Of a stretch of 62,923 nucleotides of DNA, positions 41,174 to 50,041 are shown piece after piece. The stretch is from Archaeoglobus sp. JdFR-24 (GTDB lineage: Archaea; Halobacteriota; Archaeoglobi; Archaeoglobales; Archaeoglobaceae), in the NCBI GenBank assembly GCA_002011215.1, contig MTML01000069.1, forward strand, positions 1-62,923, given 5' to 3'. The notes under the pieces were generated by a model. That model saw only the letters and a list, made by a program, of their open reading frames with translations, searched no databases and was not told the DNA's origin. Made by a program: the position numbers and the translations under genes. Numbering within the stretch: position 1 is the first letter of the stretch; each line of letters begins with the position of its first letter.

Positions 41174-42157
41174 TTACTGAAGGTTCTTTATAATTTCCTG
41201 AACCATCTCCATTGTTTTAAGTTTTCCTCCCAAATCCGGTGTTGTTTTTCCTTCATAAATCACTTTTTCAAGGGCATTTTCAATTTTAACAGCTTCTTCG
41301 AAATAGCCAAAGTGTTTGAGCATCATGGTTGCGGAAAGTATCATGGCTGATGGGTTTGCGATGCCTTTTCCGGCTATGTCTGGAGCTGAGCCATGAACTG
41401 GCTCGAATATTGTATGTTCATCGCCTATGTTGGCAGAGGGGGCAATTCCAAGTCCACCCACTATTCCTGCTGCAAGGTCAGAGACGATATCACCAAACAT
41501 GTTTGTTGTCACTATGACATCAAATCTCCATGGATCCATGACGAGATACATGCATGCAGCATCAATATAATAGTCATTGAAGAGTATATCAGGATATTCA
41601 GATGCGACTTCCCTGCAAACATCTCTGAAGAGGGCACAGGTTCTCCTCATGACATTTGCTTTGTGAAGGGCGGTGACTTTCTTCCTTCCTTCCCTTCTTG
41701 CCAGTTCAAAAGCATATTTAGCGATTCTTTCAGAGGCTCTTCTGGTTATTATCCTTATACCTTCTGTAACACCATCGAGAACCTCAAATTCAAGACCCTT
41801 GTAGAGGCATTCTGTGTTCTCTCTAACTACAACTATATCAACATCCTTAAAGAGTGATTTAATCCCTCTGAACGATTTTGCTGGTCTGATATTTGCAAAG
41901 GTCTCCAGCTCAACTCTAAGTTTGACGATTACATCGGCTGCAGTTTCACCAGCAGCACCAAAAAGTACCGCATCGCTCTCTTTGCAAGACTCGAGAGTCT
42001 CATCAGGAAGCGCCTTCCCGAATTTCTGCTTCACCTCATCTCCAGCATCCATCCAGACATACTCGAAGGGAAAATCAAAATGGTTCAGAATCTCCAAGGT
42101 CGCATCAACAACCTCTCTTCCAATACCATCTCCAGGAATTACAGTTATTTTTTTCAT
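41174..42157 (-). CDS. leuB: 3-isopropylmalate dehydrogenase
   Basis: This 327-residue beta-decarboxylating dehydrogenase makes 2-oxoisocaproate in leucine synthesis. Shown are [26 protein letters not shown], the substrate Tyr/Lys region LHKANVMRR, the metal-binding [13 protein letters not shown] and [15 protein letters not shown]. Homologues act on homoisocitrate or isocitrate, but the adjacent leuD gene favours LeuB. It lies 53 bp after leuD. Confidence 0.9.
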   Translation of the reverse strand: MKKITVIPGDGIGREVVDATLEILNHFDFPFEYVWMDAGDEVKQKFGKALPDETLESCKESDAVLFGAAGETAADVIVKLRVELETFANIRPAKSFRGIKSLFKDVDIVVVRENTECLYKGLEFEVLDGVTEGIRIITRRASERIAKYAFELARREGRKKVTALHKANVMRRTCALFRDVCREVASEYPDILFNDYYIDAACMYLVMDPWRFDVIVTTNMFGDIVSDLAAGIVGGLGIAPSANIGDEHTIFEPVHGSAPDIAGKGIANPSAMILSATMMLKHFGYFEEAVKIENALEKVIYEGKTTPDLGGKLKTMEMVQEIIKNLQ

Positions 42158-42210
42158 AAGACCACTTTCCCACTCATTTTAGAGTTTTACAAGTCTACCT
42201 GTTATTTGGT

Positions 42211-42690
42211 TTACCTGTAAACCTCTTTGCAGTATCCTACAAGTCCGCCTTTCTCCATAATTTTTTCCACGAAATCTGGAAGAGGTGTTATAGTGTATTT
42301 TTCACCTTTTGATTTGTTGAATATTATACCCTGCCTGTAGTCTATCTCCAGTTCATCACCCTCTTCAATTCTATCAACATCCTGACATTCCACAACTTTC
42401 AAACCGAGATTTATTGCATTTCTGAAAAATATCCTTGCGAAGGATTTTGCAATAACTGCCTCAATTCCGGTTGCTTTAAGCGCTAATGGAGCGTGTTCTC
42501 TGCTGCTACCACAACCAAAATTCTCCCCAGCCACCACAAAATCTCTCTTTTCAACATCCTTCGCAAACTCAGGCCTTGTATTCTCAAAAACGTGTTTTGC
42601 AAGTTCCTCAGGATCGTTAATGACAAGATACTTTCCTTGAATAATGATGTCTGTATCTATATCATCTCCAAACTTCCAGGCTTTGCCCAT
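42211..42690 (-). CDS. leuD: 3-isopropylmalate dehydratase small subunit
   Basis: LeuD forms the swivelling small subunit that isomerises 2- to 3-isopropylmalate with LeuC. The 159-residue protein has [34 protein letters not shown] and [17 protein letters not shown], the archaeal LeuD/HacB pattern. leuC is not in the window. The substrate range (citramalate, homoaconitate) cannot be fixed from the sequence, since archaeal versions are related. Confidence 0.9.
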   Translation of the reverse strand: MGKAWKFGDDIDTDIIIQGKYLVINDPEELAKHVFENTRPEFAKDVEKRDFVVAGENFGCGSSREHAPLALKATGIEAVIAKSFARIFFRNAINLGLKVVECQDVDRIEEGDELEIDYRQGIIFNKSKGEKYTITPLPDFVEKIMEKGGLVGYCKEVYR

Positions 42691-42730
42691 GAAATTCAGA
42701 GCGAAACACTACTTAAAAGTTTAACTGATT

Positions 42731-42766
42731 GTAAAGCTTGTAAAGCTTGTAAAGCATGTAAAGCAG
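42731..42766 (+). repeat. 9-bp four-unit tandem repeat
   Basis: GTAAAGCTT, GTAAAGCTT, GTAAAGCAT and GTAAAGCAG stand in a row between leuD and the end of the VIT1-like gene, 38 bp beyond the latter's stop. Confidence 0.9.
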
Positions 42767-42803
42767 GGCAAATGAGAATGGGTTTAACAAACCCCGATTA
42801 GGT

Positions 42804-43472
42804 TTAGAGATGGCTTGGATTTAAAATTGTCACAATTGCCAGGGTTGCAACCCCTGCAAGCATCATTCTGAGTCCAGCAATCAATAGATTCCTCTTGGAA
42901 ATTGCACCCATAAACGCTCCAACAGAAAACAAAGAAGTTAGACCAAGAGCTATAGCAGGAATAAGTGCCTTATCAGCATCGAGAAACATGTATGGGATCA
43001 ATGGTATTATCGCTGCAGGAATTGGAGCAACAGCATGAACGAATGATGAGATGTAGGTTGCGAATTTGTGTGCTTTTGTAACAGCACAAGATTTATCTTC
43101 AACTAACAGTGCTTTTTGTTTTTCTCTCACCATTATACTTTGCTCAATTCTTTCGGCCTCATAAGCTCCCCATCCGCTTGATATTCCATGAGCGAGGCCA
43201 GTGGCTATTCCTGCCGAGATGATTATTTGCGAAGTTGCCTCTCCACTCAAATGGGCTCCCATTATCATACCAAGAACTGTAAGAACTCCATCAAAAAACC
43301 CTATGACAAAATAACGTCTGGATACAGACGATATATCAGTCACACTGGAATAAATACGGAATTTTTCGATTCTTTCGTCTATTTTCCTTCTAAGAAAGTT
43401 AGGTTTTTTTAATTTGGAGTTCACAAAAATTATTGGTGGATAGATTTTATTAAGATTTTCGGGTTGCTGCAT
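42804..43472 (-). CDS. VIT1/CCC1 family membrane protein (TIGR00267 type)
   Basis: The 222-residue protein carries the VIT1/CCC1-related core RRYFVIGFFDGVLTVLGMIMG followed by SGWGAYEAERIEQ, and four to five membrane segments in pairs (AVAPIPAAIIPLIPYMF, LTSLFSVGAFMGAI, AGVATLAIVTIL). The eukaryotic relatives move Fe2+ or Mn2+ into vacuoles; archaeal members are uncharacterised. The first 40 residues are hydrophilic and the true start could be an internal codon. It shares a palindromic TATA element with the divergent cysS. Confidence 0.75.
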   Translation of the reverse strand: MQQPENLNKIYPPIIFVNSKLKKPNFLRRKIDERIEKFRIYSSVTDISSVSRRYFVIGFFDGVLTVLGMIMGAHLSGEATSQIIISAGIATGLAHGISSGWGAYEAERIEQSIMVREKQKALLVEDKSCAVTKAHKFATYISSFVHAVAPIPAAIIPLIPYMFLDADKALIPAIALGLTSLFSVGAFMGAISKRNLLIAGLRMMLAGVATLAIVTILNPSHL

Positions 43473-43512
43473 TTCAGAACTGTAGCATTTCAGAGCCTTA
43501 AACTGAGACCAA

Positions 43513-43522
43513 AATTTAAATT
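43513..43522. promoter_or_regulatory. palindromic TATA element between the VIT1-like gene and cysS
   Basis: AATTTAAATT is a perfect palindrome placed 29 bp before the cysS ATG on the plus strand and about 45 bp before the VIT1-like ATG on the minus strand. One element could therefore position transcription in both directions. Confidence 0.45.
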
Positions 43523-43546
43523 GTAATTGGTGCAGATAAACGAACT

Positions 43547-44980
43547 ATGAGAATCTACAACACGTTCATGAAGAAGGAGGAAGAGCTTGATCTCAGGAAT
43601 GAAGTCAGAATATATGTTTGCGGCATAACTGCCTATGACTATTCACATATTGGCCATGCGAGGAGTTCTGTAATCTTCGATACCTTCAGGAGGTATCTGG
43701 AATATCTGGGTAAGAAAGTTATTTTTGTTCAGAATTTTACTGATGTTGATGATAAGATAATAAAAAGAGCGGTGAGTGAGAGAAAAACGCAGAAAGAGGT
43801 CGCGGACAGGTTTATAGAAGAATATTTGAAGGACATGGAAGCTTTGAATGTGAGGAAAGCAGATCATCATCCAAAGGTGACTGAACATATACCTGAAATT
43901 ATTGAAGCCGTCCAGAAAATCATAGAGAAAGGTTTTGCCTACGAAGTTGATGGGGGGAATGGTAAAGATGTTTATTTTCATGTTCCCAGCTTTCCCGGGT
44001 ATGGTGAGCTTTCTGGAATAAGTCTTGAGGAGCTCAACAAACACAGGATCGAACCGGATCCAAGAAAAAAAGATATGAGGGACTTTGCGTTATGGAAGTC
44101 TGGCAAGAAAGAGGATTTCGATGCAAAGGCAGTATTCGAATCTCCCTGGGGTTATGGCAGGCCAGGCTGGCACATTGAGTGCTCAGTTTTGGCAACCAGG
44201 TATTTGGGAGCACCATTTGATATACATGGTGGAGGAAAAGATCTGATATTTCCGCATCATGAAAACGAAAGAGCACAGAGTTATGCTCTTTTTGATGTTG
44301 AGCCCGTAAGATATTGGATTCACAACGATTTTGTCACCATAAATGGGGAGAAAATGAGCAAAAGCCTCGGAAACATAATAAAGATCAGAGATGCACTCAA
44401 AAAATTTGATGGAGAGGTTTTAAGATACTTTTTATTATCTGCCCACTATCGAAGTCCTCTTGATTATTCTGAAAAAGCCATAGAGAACTCTTTAAAAGCA
44501 TATGAATCAATAAAAAATGCTCTGGAGAATATAGATATGGAAATTGCCGCTCTCAAAACATTTGGTTACGAGAGTGGAGAGTCGAACGAGATTTTTGATG
44601 AGGTCGTATCGAGAGTCGATGAGCTGGAATATCAGTTTAAGCAGGCAATGGATGATGATCTCAATACACCAAAAGCTCTGGCGGTGATTCATGAGTTTGC
44701 CACTTTTATCAACCAGATTGTCAGCAGTGGAATTAAAGATCTCGAACTTCTTGAAAGGATATTCAATGTTTTTAAAGAGATTTGCAGCGTATTGGGATTC
44801 TTCGAAAAATATGAAAGAGTTCCACCTCTGGTGGAGCATAGAGAGCAAATACTGGAGAGAGAAGATGCGCGAAAACAAAAAGATTTCGGGAAAGCGGATG
44901 CCATAAGGAATAGCTTTAGAGATAAGGGAATTATGCTTATAGACACTCCGAGAGGTACCAGGTGGAAAAAAATCAGGTGA
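43547..44980 (+). CDS. cysS: cysteinyl-tRNA synthetase
   Basis: A class I synthetase of 477 residues. Motifs are VCGITAYDYSHIGHARS (zinc Cys and HIGH), FTDVDDKIIKRA, WHIECSVLA, HGGGKDLIFPHHENERAQ and the KMSKS loop GEKMSKSLGNIIKI. The DALR anticodon domain forms the C terminus. Its presence means that Cys-tRNA need not come from the SepRS/SepCysS route in this organism. The stop lies inside a 14-bp tandem duplication. Confidence 0.97.
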   Translation: MRIYNTFMKKEEELDLRNEVRIYVCGITAYDYSHIGHARSSVIFDTFRRYLEYLGKKVIFVQNFTDVDDKIIKRAVSERKTQKEVADRFIEEYLKDMEALNVRKADHHPKVTEHIPEIIEAVQKIIEKGFAYEVDGGNGKDVYFHVPSFPGYGELSGISLEELNKHRIEPDPRKKDMRDFALWKSGKKEDFDAKAVFESPWGYGRPGWHIECSVLATRYLGAPFDIHGGGKDLIFPHHENERAQSYALFDVEPVRYWIHNDFVTINGEKMSKSLGNIIKIRDALKKFDGEVLRYFLLSAHYRSPLDYSEKAIENSLKAYESIKNALENIDMEIAALKTFGYESGESNEIFDEVVSRVDELEYQFKQAMDDDLNTPKALAVIHEFATFINQIVSSGIKDLELLERIFNVFKEICSVLGFFEKYERVPPLVEHREQILEREDARKQKDFGKADAIRNSFRDKGIMLIDTPRGTRWKKIR

Positions 44981-45002
44981 ATACAATAAGGTGAGTACAA
45001 TA
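44975..45002 (+). repeat. 14-bp tandem duplication spanning the cysS stop codon
   Basis: AGGTGAATACAATA (44975-44988) is followed by AGGTGAGTACAATA (44989-45002). The TGA stop of cysS (44978-44980) is in the first unit. Confidence 0.9.
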
Positions 45003-45033
45003 AATTAGAAGGGATTAGACAGAAGGGAGATAG

Positions 45034-46257
45034 TCAGGCACGGGTGATGACAGCTTTATTTCCGATTCTAAAGAGATAAAACCACTCTTCTCCCTGCAAT
45101 CCATTTTCTATTCTCTTTCTGACATTCCAGTAATTTTCAGGCTCAATTGAGAATCTCAAAGTAACTTTTCCCGCTCCAATTCTCTTTAATTCCTGATTAA
45201 TTTCGGGTATGCTGAAGTTGCATATACTCTCCACAGAATAGTTTCTTATAAAGCTCGACTTTATTTCCGATTCTGAAGATAAAATTACTCTCCTCCCATC
45301 ATCGAAAATCAGTTTTACATCTACATCAAGCTTTCCCACAAGATTTGGAAGCAGTTTTGCTTTAATGATAGTAAAATCAACTTCATGAAGGAAAGAGCCA
45401 ACATCTCCCCCTTCAATCCTTGTTTTTTCATCTTCACTGGTGACTCTTTCTCCTGAAGGAAGTGTGATTGCCGATACTTCGCATTCAGCGAGCTCGTTAC
45501 AGTAGAGAGCCAGGCGATTCAGCCTGAAATTGAGGGACGTGTATTCTTTTTCACCCTTTATCGGTATCCTCTCCGGGGGCATCTGGGGCGGTAGCTCGAA
45601 TGCAAACTTCGTTGTCACATCCGAATATCTCTCAAGTACTTTTTCAGGCGGTGGCTCAAGTCCACGAAATGTTCTTATTTTTTCTTCAGGAGGTCTTGAC
45701 GGGTCAGAAAAGATTACTTCTGCATCAATTTTTTTGATCACTTCATAACTGAGAGCATCTGCCGCAAAAATCTCCACATTATCCAGATTCATGGACAGGG
45801 TGTTGAGCCATGCAAGTTTTGCCCTTCTTCTATCGATTTCAACTCCGATTGCTTTCTCACATTCCCTTGCGAAAAAAATAAGCTGAGCTCCCACACCACA
45901 GCTTATATCAGCTATCGAATCGCACTTCAACCTTTTAGCCCGGTACTCAGCAACTATTGCTGGAGTTGAGTATCTGAGTCCTGTATCATCAAAAAAGAGC
46001 CTGGAGTTGAGAGAACCAAACTTCTCCTTTGCCCTAATTCTGTTTCTCGCTACTTCGTAGATCTCTTCAGGTGACAGAATCCCTCCTTTCAAACTCTCTG
46101 TAATCTTTTCCCTGTCATATCCCATTCTTATTTTGTTCAAAGCAAACTCAATCTGCTCCTCAAGTTCCTCAAGTTCCCCAATCTTTTCGCCCTTTTTAAG
46201 TTCTTTGAACATTATAAGCTCTTTAAACGCCTCTAAATCCTGATATCGATCCAGCAT
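45034..46257 (-). CDS. class I SAM-dependent methyltransferase with THUMP-like C-terminal region
   Basis: The protein has a helical N-terminal part, then a Rossmann methyltransferase: IADISCGVGAQLIFFA (motif I), KAIGVEIDRRRAKLAW and IFSDPSRPPEEK, the DPxRxP-type catalytic loop of some RNA methyltransferases. The C-terminal part matches the THUMP-like domain pattern (SPSGERVTSEDE-like LPSGERVTSEDEK and late RFSIEPENYWNVRKRIE). A tRNA or rRNA substrate is inferred. ATG 46257 has GAGGA five bases ahead; a GTG at 46311 would add 18 basic residues. It lies downstream of the MBF1 gene. Confidence 0.7.
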   Translation of the reverse strand: MLDRYQDLEAFKELIMFKELKKGEKIGELEELEEQIEFALNKIRMGYDREKITESLKGGILSPEEIYEVARNRIRAKEKFGSLNSRLFFDDTGLRYSTPAIVAEYRAKRLKCDSIADISCGVGAQLIFFARECEKAIGVEIDRRRAKLAWLNTLSMNLDNVEIFAADALSYEVIKKIDAEVIFSDPSRPPEEKIRTFRGLEPPPEKVLERYSDVTTKFAFELPPQMPPERIPIKGEKEYTSLNFRLNRLALYCNELAECEVSAITLPSGERVTSEDEKTRIEGGDVGSFLHEVDFTIIKAKLLPNLVGKLDVDVKLIFDDGRRVILSSESEIKSSFIRNYSVESICNFSIPEINQELKRIGAGKVTLRFSIEPENYWNVRKRIENGLQGEEWFYLFRIGNKAVITRA

Positions 46258-46379
46258 TTTTCCTCGAGATTTTCCCAATGGTTCTGCTCTCTTTTTGATA
46301 GAAACTCTCACCGATCTTGTTTGAAATCAGCCAGTCCACAATACATCAGTCGATCTATGGTTCATCAATCTCATGACAA

Positions 46380-46853
46380 TCAGAGCTTTTTTCTTTTAAT
46401 TTCAACAACATCTCCAAGTGTTGGTGTGATGTTCCTTCTCCCTATGTCAATCTTGACTTCTGTGACCTTCTCTCTTAATTTGAGGTTGAATAGCCTTTCC
46501 AGTTTCTCTATGACTGCCGGCTCTGGAGTAATTTCCGCATTTTCTATTTTTCTTATCAGTGACTCCTTTTCCTGTATTTTCTTGGCGAGTGCTTCCTGAC
46601 TCCAGCCTCTTTTCTCTCTTTCCCTTCTTATTATCAGGTTGTAGTTCTCGAGAAGTTCCTCGCTAAAGTCTATGGATTTGCTTACAGGCCTTTTCCTGAA
46701 TAAAACTTTTTTTATCCCTTGCTGGCTCACTCTTTCCACAGGCTTCTCACTTCCAAAATTCCTGCAGGATTTACAAACTGTAACTTCGCTCCCCTCTACC
46801 AGGACTTTAAAACCCTTTCCCGTGAGTTCTCTACCACAAATTTCACAATCCAT
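46380..46853 (-). CDS. multiprotein bridging factor 1-like HTH protein
   Basis: Archaeal MBF1 (TIGR00270) is a conserved helix-turn-helix protein. The 157-residue product has an N-terminal zinc ribbon (CEICGRELTGKGFKVLVEG and CKSCRNFG), a linker, and a cro-type HTH (IIRREREKRGWSQEALAKKI with KESLIRKIENAEITPEP). ATG 46853 is preceded by AGGTGA; the frame is open to 46886. In eukaryotes MBF1 bridges activators and TBP; in archaea a link to translation has been proposed. It precedes the methyltransferase gene. Confidence 0.92.
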   Translation of the reverse strand: MDCEICGRELTGKGFKVLVEGSEVTVCKSCRNFGSEKPVERVSQQGIKKVLFRKRPVSKSIDFSEELLENYNLIIRREREKRGWSQEALAKKIQEKESLIRKIENAEITPEPAVIEKLERLFNLKLREKVTEVKIDIGRRNITPTLGDVVEIKRKKL

Positions 46854-47011
46854 ATTTTCACCTGTAACAAGTTCAGGAGATTTCAACCTTGCTAAGTTTC
46901 ACTACTAAATCCTCAACCGATTAAATTTTATTTCAGGAGTATTTCAGGATTTCACATTTTAGGGAGTTTAACACATCATTACACTCCAATAACTTCTTAT
47001 ACCTGAAGTTG

Positions 47012-47030
47012 CTTAAATACTATTTGGAGG
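47012..47030 (+). promoter_or_regulatory. pan promoter and putative ribosome binding site
   Basis: CTTAAATAC (47012-47019) is centred about 24 bp before the GTG at 47038, and GGAGG lies at 47026-47030. The TATA spacing would put the transcript start at the GTG itself, leaving out GGAGG, so the two signals conflict and the real start site is open. Confidence 0.4.
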
Positions 47031-47037
47031 CCACAAC

Positions 47038-48273
47038 GTGACCGGTGAAGATGCAGGAACAAAATATGTGAAAGAAAATGTTGATCTCTCAGAATATTTG
47101 ATCGATAGATTAAAGCAGTTAGAAGAAGAATATATCAGATTAAAAGATCTTTACAGAAGACTTGAAGATGAAAAGAGATTTGTTGAAACAGAAAGAATTA
47201 GATATGAAAGGGAAGTAAGAAGATTAAGAAGTGAAATTGAACGATTAAGATCACCTCCTCTCATAGTAGGTATAGTTTCAGATGTTCTTGAAGATGGACG
47301 TGTTGTCGTAAAGAGCAGTACTGGTCCAAAATTTGTAGTTCACTCATCCCAGGCTATAGATCTTGCACAGCTCAAGCCAGGAACAAGAGTTGCATTAAAT
47401 CAGCAAACCTTGGCAGTCATAGGTGTTTTACCGCCACCAAAGGATCCATCAGTCTATGGTTTCGAGATAGAAGAGAGACCAGACGTCAGTTATTTGGACA
47501 TCGGTGGACTGGAAAAGCAAATCGAAGAATTAAAGGAAGCTGTTGAACTTCCACTTCTAAAGCCAGAACTTTTCGAGGAGATAGGCATAGACCCTCCAAA
47601 AGGCATTCTGCTGTTTGGGCCCCCAGGCACCGGAAAAACATTGCTGGCAAGAGCTGTAGCACATCAGACTGAGGCAACGTTCATCAGAGTTGTTGGAAGC
47701 GAATTTGTCCAGAAATACATCGGTGAAGGAGCAAGACTCGTCAGAGAAGTATTTCAGCTTGCTAAGGAAAAAGCACCTTCAATCATTTTCATTGATGAAC
47801 TTGATGCCATTGCAGCAAAGAGGACGAGCAGTGATACCAGTGGAGATAGAGAGGTTCAGAGAACACTCATGCAGTTGCTTTCAGAAATGGACGGATTTAA
47901 TCCCCGTGGTGACGTGAAGCTCATTGGTGCAACGAACAGAATTGACATACTTGATCCAGCTATCCTAAGGCCTGGAAGGTTCGATCGTATAATAGAGGTA
48001 CCTTTGCCGACATTCGAAGGCAGACTTCAGATTTTCAGGATACATTCGAGAAGGATGAAAGTTTCAAAAGACGTGGATTTCAGAGAACTCTCCGCCCTTA
48101 CAGAGAACGCCAGTGGAGCAGACATCAAGGCTATCGTAACTGAAGCCGGGATGTTTGCCATAAGAAATGAAAGAACTGTGGTTACAAAGGATGATTTTCT
48201 GAGGGCATTTGAAAAAGTCATGAAGAAAGACAGCAGATCCCCTGTAGAGCAGAAGGGCGTAATGTTCGTTTAA
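47038..48273 (+). CDS. pan: proteasome-activating nucleotidase PAN
   Basis: PAN is the hexameric AAA ATPase that unfolds proteins and feeds them to the archaeal 20S proteasome. The 411-residue protein has an N-terminal coiled coil (about 15-75), an OB domain, Walker A GPPGTGKT near residue 194, Walker [15 protein letters not shown] and the arginine-finger region [14 protein letters not shown]. The usual HbYX tail that opens the proteasome gate is here MFV, with Phe in place of Tyr. It starts with GTG. Its stop codon lies at the joint of an 11-bp tandem duplication. Confidence 0.96.
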   Translation: MTGEDAGTKYVKENVDLSEYLIDRLKQLEEEYIRLKDLYRRLEDEKRFVETERIRYEREVRRLRSEIERLRSPPLIVGIVSDVLEDGRVVVKSSTGPKFVVHSSQAIDLAQLKPGTRVALNQQTLAVIGVLPPPKDPSVYGFEIEERPDVSYLDIGGLEKQIEELKEAVELPLLKPELFEEIGIDPPKGILLFGPPGTGKTLLARAVAHQTEATFIRVVGSEFVQKYIGEGARLVREVFQLAKEKAPSIIFIDELDAIAAKRTSSDTSGDREVQRTLMQLLSEMDGFNPRGDVKLIGATNRIDILDPAILRPGRFDRIIEVPLPTFEGRLQIFRIHSRRMKVSKDVDFRELSALTENASGADIKAIVTEAGMFAIRNERTVVTKDDFLRAFEKVMKKDSRSPVEQKGVMFV

Positions 48274-48325
48274 TGTTCGTTTAACCCAGCGAGTTTGGTC
48301 TGGGGTCTCTTTGGTCTGGGATCTC
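48262..48325 (+). repeat. two successive tandem duplications after pan
   Basis: ATGTTCGTTTA occurs at 48262-48272 and again at 48273-48283, with the pan stop TAA (48271-48273) spanning the joint. Eleven bases later TTTGGTCTGGGGTCTC (48294-48309) is repeated with one change at 48310-48325. Confidence 0.9.
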
Positions 48326-48395
48326 AGAACAATCTAAGAATAACACTGGGCCTCCATCAGATAAATATTTTAAATTCTTTCCTGAATTTTTTTCC

Positions 48396-49121
48396 ATGGT
48401 TTCGAAATTTTTGGTTATTCCAGCTGTGGATCTTAAAGGCGGTAAGGTTGTTAGGCTCGTTCAGGGTGTTGAGGATAGAATTACAGTCCAGCTTGACAAT
48501 CCACTGGAAATTGCGAAGAAATGGATCGAATCTGGAGCAAACTGTCTCCACATAATAGACCTTGATGGAGCTTTTAAAGGGAAACTTACTCACGAAGAGA
48601 TTATTTTTAACATAAGGGATGCTTTTAGAGGTGAAATACAGGTTGGTGGAGGTTTGAGGGATTTTAAAGTTGTTGAGAGGCTTCTGGAAAGGGGTATAGA
48701 CAGGGTGATAATAGGAACTCTTGCAGTCGAGAATCCGGAATTTGTTAAGGAGTTTGCCAGATCCTATCCGGGGAGGGTTGTTGTGGCTGTTGATGCTAAA
48801 AAAGGCAGGGTGGCGGTGAAGGGGTGGACAAAAAGCAGTTCCCTTTCTCCACTGGATTTGATAAATGTGTTCAGTGATTCGGAGGTGGCATTTCTGTACA
48901 CGAACATAGATGTCGAGGGTCTTGTGAAGGGAATCGACAGTGAGAAGGTAAGAGAAGTTGTGGGTTCAACACAACGTCCGGTTTATGTCGCAGGCGGAAT
49001 TTCGAGTATTGATGACATCAAACTTGTTCGCGAAGCGGGTGGGGCAGGGGCGATAATAGGCTCAGCTTTATATACTGGAAAAATAGATTTTAAAAAGGCT
49101 CTTGAGCTGGAGAGGATATAG
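48396..49121 (+). CDS. hisA: phosphoribosylformimino-5-aminoimidazole carboxamide ribotide isomerase
   Basis: HisA performs the Amadori-type isomerisation in histidine synthesis. The (beta-alpha)8 barrel of 241 residues has the catalytic Asp in VIPAVDLKGGKVVRLVQG, the phosphate loops QVGGGLRD and AGGISSIDD, and VVAVDAKKGRVAVKGW. HisF is the close homologue, but the N-terminal DLKGGKVVRL is the HisA pattern. A TATA box (TTTTAAATT near 48369) about 27 bp upstream and no ribosome binding site indicate a leaderless start. hisB follows after 50 bp. Confidence 0.95.
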   Translation: MVSKFLVIPAVDLKGGKVVRLVQGVEDRITVQLDNPLEIAKKWIESGANCLHIIDLDGAFKGKLTHEEIIFNIRDAFRGEIQVGGGLRDFKVVERLLERGIDRVIIGTLAVENPEFVKEFARSYPGRVVVAVDAKKGRVAVKGWTKSSSLSPLDLINVFSDSEVAFLYTNIDVEGLVKGIDSEKVREVVGSTQRPVYVAGGISSIDDIKLVREAGGAGAIIGSALYTGKIDFKKALELERI

Positions 49122-49171
49122 TCGTCGGATTGATGGACATGATTCGATCAACAATTAATTAGGGTGATTTT

Positions 49172-49756
49172 ATGTCGGATGAGGTTAGAACTGGAAAATA
49201 CAGCAGGAAAACAAAAGAGACTGAAGTCTCTGTTGAGTTAGATCTTGATTCTGAATGTGAATATGAGATTAAAACCCCGATTCCCTTTTTCACTCATATG
49301 CTCGAGACCTTTGCAAGACATTCTGAAATTTCCCTCAAAGTGCACTCAGAGGGTGATGTTGACGTGGATGAACATCACACGGTTGAAGACACTGCCATAG
49401 CCCTTGGGAGGGCTCTAAAGGAAGCTATTGGCGATAAAACAGGAATTGAAAGATTTGGAGATGCCATTCTGCCGATGGATGAGAGTATTGCGATTTGTGG
49501 TGTGGATGTGAGTGGTAGAGGAGTTTTCAGGTTTGATGGAACAATCAGGGGGGAAGTGAAGGGATTTAAGGCAGAGAACTTCCTGCATTTCTTTGAAACT
49601 ATTGCAAGAGAATCGGGAATCAACACCTATCTCTCGATTAAAGGTGAGAACCTCCACCATATGATGGAAGCCGGATTCAAGGCGTTTGCGGTTTCCTTGA
49701 GAAAAGCTCTTAGAATTAGCGGGAAGGGGTTGAGAAGTACCAAAGGTGAACTTTAG
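49172..49756 (+). CDS. hisB: imidazoleglycerol-phosphate dehydratase
   Basis: HisB removes water from imidazole-glycerol phosphate. The 194-residue protein shows the two metal-binding repeats: FFTHMLETFARH with DEHHTVEDTAIALGRAL, and FFETIARESGINTYLSIKG with NLHHMMEAGFKAFAVSL. It is the monofunctional archaeal form. An AGGGTGATTT site precedes the ATG. The 285 bp after it, up to metG, hold no gene that I can see. Confidence 0.96.
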   Translation: MSDEVRTGKYSRKTKETEVSVELDLDSECEYEIKTPIPFFTHMLETFARHSEISLKVHSEGDVDVDEHHTVEDTAIALGRALKEAIGDKTGIERFGDAILPMDESIAICGVDVSGRGVFRFDGTIRGEVKGFKAENFLHFFETIARESGINTYLSIKGENLHHMMEAGFKAFAVSLRKALRISGKGLRSTKGEL

Positions 49757-50010
49757 GTTTATTGGATACTGTCGATTGGGTTAAGTGGGATGCTGGTTAT
49801 TGCTGGTAATCTATTATTCTGGGCTTGAAAAACTCGAATATTCAGTAAGCTGTTTTTAAGGTTTAATCCATCTTCTCCAGTAAGTTTGTTTTATCCATTT
49901 CTACCTGGTTGAATCGTCCTTTTTAATTCCTGGTATCAACAAATCTATCTCAAAATTATTACATTACACTCACCACCCCACTGACATTCCTGATATCCTT
50001 AAAACCAAAA

Positions 50011-50018
50011 AGTTATAT
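50011..50018 (+). promoter_or_regulatory. TATA box of metG
   Basis: AGTTATAT is centred about 26 bp before the ATG at 50042 and no Shine-Dalgarno sequence intervenes, consistent with a leaderless mRNA. Confidence 0.5.
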
Positions 50019-50041
50019 CACCCCCATATTATCCTGAGTGC

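Noticed and set aside
42493..42801. Plus-strand frame with a Cys-Lys repeat (ACKACKACKAC)
   Set aside because: The repeat is only the translation of the 9-bp GTAAAGCTT tandem array, and the rest of the frame is the reverse of leuD.
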